A stretch of DNA of 64,000 nt from NCBI GenBank assembly GCA_018242505.1, contig JAFEBU010000056.1, positions 21,479 to 85,478 of the forward strand. Reading direction: 5' to 3'. Origin of the DNA: Pseudomonadota bacterium. GTDB lineage: Bacteria > Pseudomonadota > Alphaproteobacteria > Reyranellales > Reyranellaceae. Of this stretch, positions 60,019-64,000 are shown one piece after another (position 1 is the stretch's first letter; each line of letters opens with the position of its first letter). The translations under genes were made by a program, and so were the position numbers. Under the pieces are notes generated by a model, which was not told the DNA's origin, did no database searches, and saw only the letters and a list, made by a program, of their open reading frames with translations.

Positions 60019-61905
60019 TCACTGTCCGCCCCGGAAGTGGTCGTGGATCTTGCGGGCGAGTGCGTCGGAGATGCCGGGGACGGCCTTGATGTCTTCGAAC
60101 GTCGCCACGGCGACGGCGCGGGCGCTGCCGAAATGGTGCAGCAAAGCGCGCTTGCGGCCGGCGCCGATGCCCGGCACCTCATCGAGCGTCGAGCGCGTGA
60201 TGCCAGCGGCGCGGCGCGTGCGATGTGTGCCGATCGCGAAGCGATGGGCCTCGTCCCGGAGGCGCTGCAGGAAATAGAGCACGGGATCGCGCGGCTCGAG
60301 CGAGAAAGGCGGCTTGCCCGGCACGAAGAAGCGTTCCCGGCCGGCGTCGCGGTCCGGTCCTTTGGCGATACCCACCGTGGCGATATCCTCGAGACCGAGT
60401 TCGGTCAGGACCTGGCGGGTCGCTTCAAGCTGGCCTTGGCCGCCATCGATCAGGACGAGATCCGGCCAATGCTCCTCGTCGCGCTCGGGGTTCTCCTTAA
60501 GCGCACGGCCGAAGCGCCGGCTCATGACCTCGCGCATCATCGCGAAATCGTCGCCCGCGGCGCCCTCGGTCTTGATGTTGAATTTGCGGTATGAGTTTTT
60601 GATGAAGCCGTCGGGCCCGGCGACGATCATTGCGCCGATCGCGGCGGTGCCCTGGATATGGCTGTTGTCGTAGACCTCGATCCGCTCGGGCGGCGCGTCG
60701 AGCCCGAACACACGCGCCACGCCTTCCAGCAGCTGCCGCTGCGTGCCGCGTTCGGCCATGCGCCGGGCCAGCGCCTCGCGGGCATTGATGACCGCCTGGT
60801 CGAGGACGTCCTTCTGGTCGCCACGCTTGGGATTGCGGATCTCGACTTTATGGCCGGTTGCCAGGGCAAGCGCGCTCTCCAGGAGCTCGGCCTCCGCCAC
60901 CTCGTGGCTGGTCAGCACCAGCTTGGGGGCAGGCCGCGATTCGTAGAACTGGCCGATGAAGGCCGACAGCACGGCCGCCTCGTCGAGCTCCTTGCCGTGG
61001 CTGGGGAAATAGGCACGGTTGCCCAGATTCTGGCCGGCGCGCAGGAAGAAGACCTGCACGCAGACCTGTCCGCCCTCGGCATGGGCGGCGAAGATGTCGG
61101 CTTCGTCGATCGAGTCCAGGCTGATCGACTGGTGCGACTGGATGTGGGCCAGCGCCTTGATCCGGTCGCGCAGCACGGCCGCCTGCTCGAATTCGAGGGC
61201 GGCTGAGGCCTGCTCCATACGCTGCGACAACGCCTGCTGGACCTCGCGGTTGTGCCCGCCCAGGAAGTCGCGCACCTCGCCCACGATCCGGTCGTACTCC
61301 GGCTTGTCGATGCGGCCGACACAGGGCGCGGTGCAGCGCTTGATCTGGTACTGCAGGCAGGGTCGCGTCCGGGTCGAGAACACGCCATCGGAGCAGGAAC
61401 GCAGCGGAAAGGCGCGCTGCAGGGCATAGAGCGTGCGGTTGACGGCGGTGGCCGAGGCGAAGGGCCCGAAATACTCGTTGTCCGGCTCGCGCGTGCCGCG
61501 GTGCTTGGCGAGCTGCGGCCACTCCGTATCGCGGCGGATGACGATATAGGGGAAGGACTTGTCGTCGCGCAGCAGCACGTTGAAGCGCGGCCGGAAGCGC
61601 TTGATCAGGTTGTTTTCCAGCAGCAGCGCCTCGGCCTCGCTGTCGGTGACCGCGAACTCCATGGTTCGCGTCGCCGACACCATGCGCATCAGGCGGGTGG
61701 CGAGCCGCGTCGGCTGGGTATAGGCGGCGACCCGGCTGCGCAGCGACCTTGCCTTGCCGACATAGAGAACCTCGCCCTCGGCTGCGATCATGCGGTACAC
61801 GCCCGGCTTGCGCGGCAGGGTGTGCACGAAGTCGGCGATGGTCCGCATGCCATCGGCGAGTGAGCCTTCGCTCGGCGGTTGTTCGATGTCGGTTTCGCTG
61901 GTCAC
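60019..61905 (-). CDS. uvrC: Excinuclease ABC subunit UvrC
   Basis: This 628-residue nucleotide excision repair endonuclease makes both incisions around a lesion. The N-terminal GIY-YIG domain (PGVYRMIAAEGEVLYVGKARSLRSRV), UvrB-binding UVR motif region, the RNase H-like second nuclease domain (IEVYDNSHIQGTAAIGAMIV, LVLIDGGQGQLEAT) and the C-terminal helix-hairpin-helix (LDEVPGIGAGRKRALLHHFGS) are all present. The start is GTG at 61905. It is followed by pgsA and the moa genes on the same strand. Confidence 0.96.
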   Translation of the reverse strand: MTSETDIEQPPSEGSLADGMRTIADFVHTLPRKPGVYRMIAAEGEVLYVGKARSLRSRVAAYTQPTRLATRLMRMVSATRTMEFAVTDSEAEALLLENNLIKRFRPRFNVLLRDDKSFPYIVIRRDTEWPQLAKHRGTREPDNEYFGPFASATAVNRTLYALQRAFPLRSCSDGVFSTRTRPCLQYQIKRCTAPCVGRIDKPEYDRIVGEVRDFLGGHNREVQQALSQRMEQASAALEFEQAAVLRDRIKALAHIQSHQSISLDSIDEADIFAAHAEGGQVCVQVFFLRAGQNLGNRAYFPSHGKELDEAAVLSAFIGQFYESRPAPKLVLTSHEVAEAELLESALALATGHKVEIRNPKRGDQKDVLDQAVINAREALARRMAERGTQRQLLEGVARVFGLDAPPERIEVYDNSHIQGTAAIGAMIVAGPDGFIKNSYRKFNIKTEGAAGDDFAMMREVMSRRFGRALKENPERDEEHWPDLVLIDGGQGQLEATRQVLTELGLEDIATVGIAKGPDRDAGRERFFVPGKPPFSLEPRDPVLYFLQRLRDEAHRFAIGTHRTRRAAGITRSTLDEVPGIGAGRKRALLHHFGSARAVAVATFEDIKAVPGISDALARKIHDHFRGGQ

Positions 61906-61972
61906 GACGGTGTGGGGAAGTCTGTGAAAAAGCCGAATGCAGGACTGACGTTACGTCAACGTCACCTTATTG

Positions 61973-62027
61973 ACTCAATGTAGGCGGGGTGGCAGCACGT
62001 CGCCACCCCGAAGCTAATTCATTGAGT
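61973..62027. repeat. Nested hairpin between phoH and uvrC
   Basis: Outer arms ACTCAATG (61973-61980) and CATTGAGT (62020-62027) enclose inner arms CGGGGTGGC (61985-61993) and GCCACCCCG (62002-62010) with an 8-base loop. It lies about 70 bases upstream of the uvrC start and about 115 bases past the phoH stop. It is a compact, two-level stem of the kind seen in small RNAs or terminators; no T-run follows on the minus strand. Confidence 0.65.
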
Positions 62028-62140
62028 GCCCTTGCTTATTTGGATCGGTGATCGTTTCTAGGAAAGCTGGTCGGCGGGTAATGTTCCTGATTTGATCCAA
62101 TCGGCTGACGTGCTTCGATTTGTGGATAATTTCGGTGGTT

Positions 62141-62866
62141 TCAGAGCACGGACAACATTCTTCCCACAAGGGGGTGGCGCACGACGTCTCCGTCCGCCAA
62201 CCGCACCACGGCCACGTCGTCGAGGCCTTCCAGGCGCTGGGCGATCGCGCCCAGCCCGGAGAGCTCGGGCAGAAGGTCGGTCTGGTCCGGGTCCCCGGTG
62301 ATGACCATTGTCGAATGCCAGCCCAGCCGGGTCAGCAGCATCTTGATCTGGCCGTAAGTGCAGTTCTGCGCCTCGTCGATCAGTACGAAGCTGTTGTTCA
62401 ACGTGCGGCCGCGCATGAAGGCGACGGGCGCGATCTCGATGGTGCCGTCATCCAGGTTCTGGCGCAGTCGTTTGGCGCCCAGTCGGTCGTTCAGGGCATC
62501 CCAGAGCGGGCGCAGATAAGGATCGAGCTTCTCTCGCATGTCGCCGGGCAGGAAACCCAGATTCTCGCCGGCTTCGACTGCCGGACGGGAGAGGACAATG
62601 CGTGAGACGGTGCCCGCCTCCAGGGCCTCCACAGCGGCGGAGATCGCAAGATAGGTCTTGCCGGTGCCGGCAGGTCCGACAGCGATGGTCAAAGGCTTTG
62701 CGTCGATGGCCTCCATGAGCAGACGCTGATTTTCGCTGCGGGGCCGGATTTTTCGGATGTAGCTCTGGTCCCGGTCGTTGGCTGGCGTGTGATCGAAAAC
62801 GAGGTTGTGAATACGAGTGCTGTCAATGGCATGAAGCTTGGCGCGACGGGCGGCGCGTTTGGCCAT
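62141..62866 (-). CDS. phoH: PhoH family ATPase
   Basis: This 241-residue P-loop protein has Walker A GPAGTGKTYLA, then SRIVLSRPAVEAGENLGFLPGD, PVAFMRGRTLNNSFVLIDEAQN (Walker B) and LTRLGWHSTMVITGD. It resembles E. coli PhoH rather than the ybeZ type found beside ybeY. Its function is unclear; PhoH proteins are thought to act as RNA-related helicases or nucleases. The ATG at 62866 was chosen because GGAG is seven bases upstream. An attenuator-like leader lies upstream. Confidence 0.88.
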   Translation of the reverse strand: MAKRAARRAKLHAIDSTRIHNLVFDHTPANDRDQSYIRKIRPRSENQRLLMEAIDAKPLTIAVGPAGTGKTYLAISAAVEALEAGTVSRIVLSRPAVEAGENLGFLPGDMREKLDPYLRPLWDALNDRLGAKRLRQNLDDGTIEIAPVAFMRGRTLNNSFVLIDEAQNCTYGQIKMLLTRLGWHSTMVITGDPDQTDLLPELSGLGAIAQRLEGLDDVAVVRLADGDVVRHPLVGRMLSVL

Positions 62867-63100
62867 ATTCATACTCCGGGGTCAGAAGCGGGTGAGTGAG
62901 GCCGGGCGCCCGAAAGCAAAAACGCCTCCTGGAACGGAGGCGAGGGCGATCGGCGGCAGGTCGGAAAGGTGCGGCTCAGAGGGCACACGGCGGCGCTACC
63001 ACCGGTGGTCTCGATTCCGTCGGGGCGCATGGTCCTCGAACGGATAAGCACCTCCTTTACCTTACCGACGAAAAGCGTACGCCGATCAGGGCGAAGCGGC
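62867..63100 (-). promoter_or_regulatory. Structured leader region of phoH
   Basis: Read on the minus strand, this contains a strong Shine-Dalgarno-like AAAGGAGGTGC (about 63046-63056), a perfect 12-bp palindrome ACCACCGGTGGT (62998-63009), an internal AGGTGC/GCACCT pairing and the terminator-like hairpin at 62923-62942. A short frame could encode a leader peptide starting MRPDGIETTGG. The layout suggests attenuation control of phoH or an independent small RNA. Confidence 0.45.
62916..62942 (-). terminator. Terminator-like hairpin upstream of phoH
   Basis: Arms CGCCTCC (62923-62929) and GGAGGCG (62936-62942) with a 6-base loop are followed on the minus strand by a T-run (GTTTTTG). It sits 50-75 bases upstream of the phoH start, so it could act as an attenuator or end a short leader RNA. 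Confidence 0.65.
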
Positions 63101-63300
63101 CACAACATTTATGGTGCATCGTCAAAATTTCACACAAGGAGCAGATGTCTCGCCAACGAGCCAGCTCCCAGCGAAAGCCAACTGTTGCCCGGCCGCCACA
63201 GTTGGGGCGTTAACGCGGCCAACAAGGCGTTTTGGCGCAACGTATGGCCGTTTCATGCCGTTGCAGCATCGTCTCTTGTTTACTGGAAAGGAAAATGGGC
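63101..63300. other. Promoter region of the OmpA-type gene
   Basis: This gene-free stretch holds an 8-bp inverted repeat CCAACTGT (63178-63185) / ACAGTTGG (63198-63205) and a perfect 10-bp palindrome GCGTTAACGC (about 63207-63216). It probably contains the promoter and 5' UTR of the OmpA-type gene, which has an AAGGA Shine-Dalgarno eight bases before 63301. Confidence 0.5.
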
Positions 63301-64000
63301 ATGAAAAGAGCATTGCTAGGTGCGGCGACCCTGATCGCCCTGCCGATGGCGGCAGCCAACGCTCAATCGGACTGGTTTGCGCCGGGGCAGTCCTTTCCGG
63401 GCGTCTACATCGGAGCGGAAGGCGGCCTTAACTGGCTGTTGAACAGCAATAATTACAATATGGATCTGGGCTACGCCGTCGGCGGCAAGATCGGTTACGA
63501 CTTCGTCGGTCCCCGCGTCGAATTGGAAGGCATGTTCCGATCCAACAATGGCAGGGGTACTGCCAATTTCGGTAATATCTTCAGCAATAACTCCGGGCGT
63601 ATCGAGCAAGTGAGCGTGATGGCCAACGGCCTTTACGACTTCTTCCCCGGTGCGGTCGTCACGCCCTATATCGGTGCGGGCCTCGGCGTCGCCTTTGCCG
63701 ACAGCGGGTTGGGTGGCTGCTCGCTATGCAGCACGCAGTTCGCTTACCAGGGCATGATCGGCCTCGGCTGGAACGCGACGCAGAACATCCGCGTCGATCT
63801 TGAGGGTCGCTACTACGGTACGACCAATCCGGGCGCCTACCAGAACAACAACATCGCCGTGATGCTGGGCGTCAGCTACAAGTTCGGCCAGCCTGCAGTG
63901 GCCGCGGCACCGCCGCCGGCGCCTGCTGCACCCAGCGCGCCGTCGTTCATGGTGTTCTTCGACTGGGATCGCTCGAACCTCTCGCAGCAGGCCCTGAGCA
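63301..64000 (+). CDS. OmpA-type outer membrane beta-barrel protein (3' end outside window)
   Basis: At least 233 codons are visible. A Sec signal peptide covers about 1-22 (ending ANAQ). An 8-strand beta-barrel of the OMP_b-brl type follows, with alternating aromatic and polar residues (GVYIGAEGGLNWLL, RVELEGMFRSNNG, VVTPYIGAGLGVAFADSG, NIRVDLEGRYYG). A proline- and alanine-rich linker (AAAPPPAPAAPSAP) precedes the start of the OmpA C-terminal peptidoglycan-binding domain (FMVFFDWDRSNL), which is cut off by the edge. A loop carries two cysteines (GGCSLCST). The ATG at 63301 is favoured; 63295 is in frame too. Confidence 0.85.
   Translation, partial: MKRALLGAATLIALPMAAANAQSDWFAPGQSFPGVYIGAEGGLNWLLNSNNYNMDLGYAVGGKIGYDFVGPRVELEGMFRSNNGRGTANFGNIFSNNSGRIEQVSVMANGLYDFFPGAVVTPYIGAGLGVAFADSGLGGCSLCSTQFAYQGMIGLGWNATQNIRVDLEGRYYGTTNPGAYQNNNIAVMLGVSYKFGQPAVAAAPPPAPAAPSAPSFMVFFDWDRSNLSQQALS

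Overview
The window is a 64 kb piece of a GC-rich, gene-dense alphaproteobacterial chromosome. The pet operon (Rieske, cytochrome b, cytochrome c1), aerobic HemF, the prs-rplY-pth-ychF run, the lgt / MidA-like / pgeF run, the uvrC-pgsA-moaD-moaE run, a phasin, UbiK and a TPP-controlled thiO-thiS-thiG-thiE-thiF operon point to an aerobic, PHA-storing member of the Rhodospirillales/Reyranella-like group. That placement is inferred from gene content only. I see no tRNA, rRNA, CRISPR array, prophage, integrase or transposase, and most of the window is ordinary core chromosome.

Layout. 1-6235 (minus): MoxR ATPase, DUF58, BatA/DUF4159 protein and a VWA/GATase-like membrane protein cut by the left edge. 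6302-10215 (plus): Nudix CoA pyrophosphatase, DUF6111-like protein, CCA-adding enzyme, an unknown membrane protein and an overlapping ABC-type ATPase, followed by about 720 bp of gene-free, repeat-bearing DNA. 10939-14855 (minus): an HpaB-family flavin monooxygenase, then trmL-hemF-FkbM methyltransferase. 15010-18347 (plus): petABC with a terminator, then two small envelope proteins. 18349-21257 (minus): CitE-like lyase, CaiB CoA-transferase, dienelactone hydrolase. 21350-26543: PaiB-like protein, a RidA gene cut by a nonsense codon beside a decayed second RidA tail, ychF, pth, rplY, prs and a secreted protein. 26782-31405: MetE-like enzyme, M81 metallopeptidase, AidB-like acyl-CoA dehydrogenase, dodecin. 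31498-38340: an oligopeptide-type ABC importer with two tandem binding proteins and a fused double ATPase. 38562-41989: pgeF, MidA-like, lgt, YbjN. 42578-46515: HyuB-HyuA and UbiK.

46594-49739 (plus): crotonase, proC, TetR, phasin and a frameshifted csaA. 49749-53478 (minus): ilvE and a histidine kinase / OmpR regulator / MarR trio that resembles the PetP-PetR module of Rhodobacter. 53733-58646 (plus): a second class IV aminotransferase behind a perfect palindrome, then the thiamine operon and a DUF2630 protein. 58662-62866 (minus): moaE, moaD, pgsA, uvrC, phoH. 63301 to the right edge: an OmpA-type barrel protein.

The points most worth a second look are the two genes that look broken (ridA and csaA) with the RidA tail remnant beside one of them, the MarR-type operator inside a promoter at 53637-53666, the structured leader with a terminator upstream of phoH, the nested hairpin between uvrC and phoH, the unknown membrane protein/ATPase pair, and the operator-like palindrome ahead of the phasin gene. 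I did not find a convincing new multi-gene system, and I say so rather than force one.
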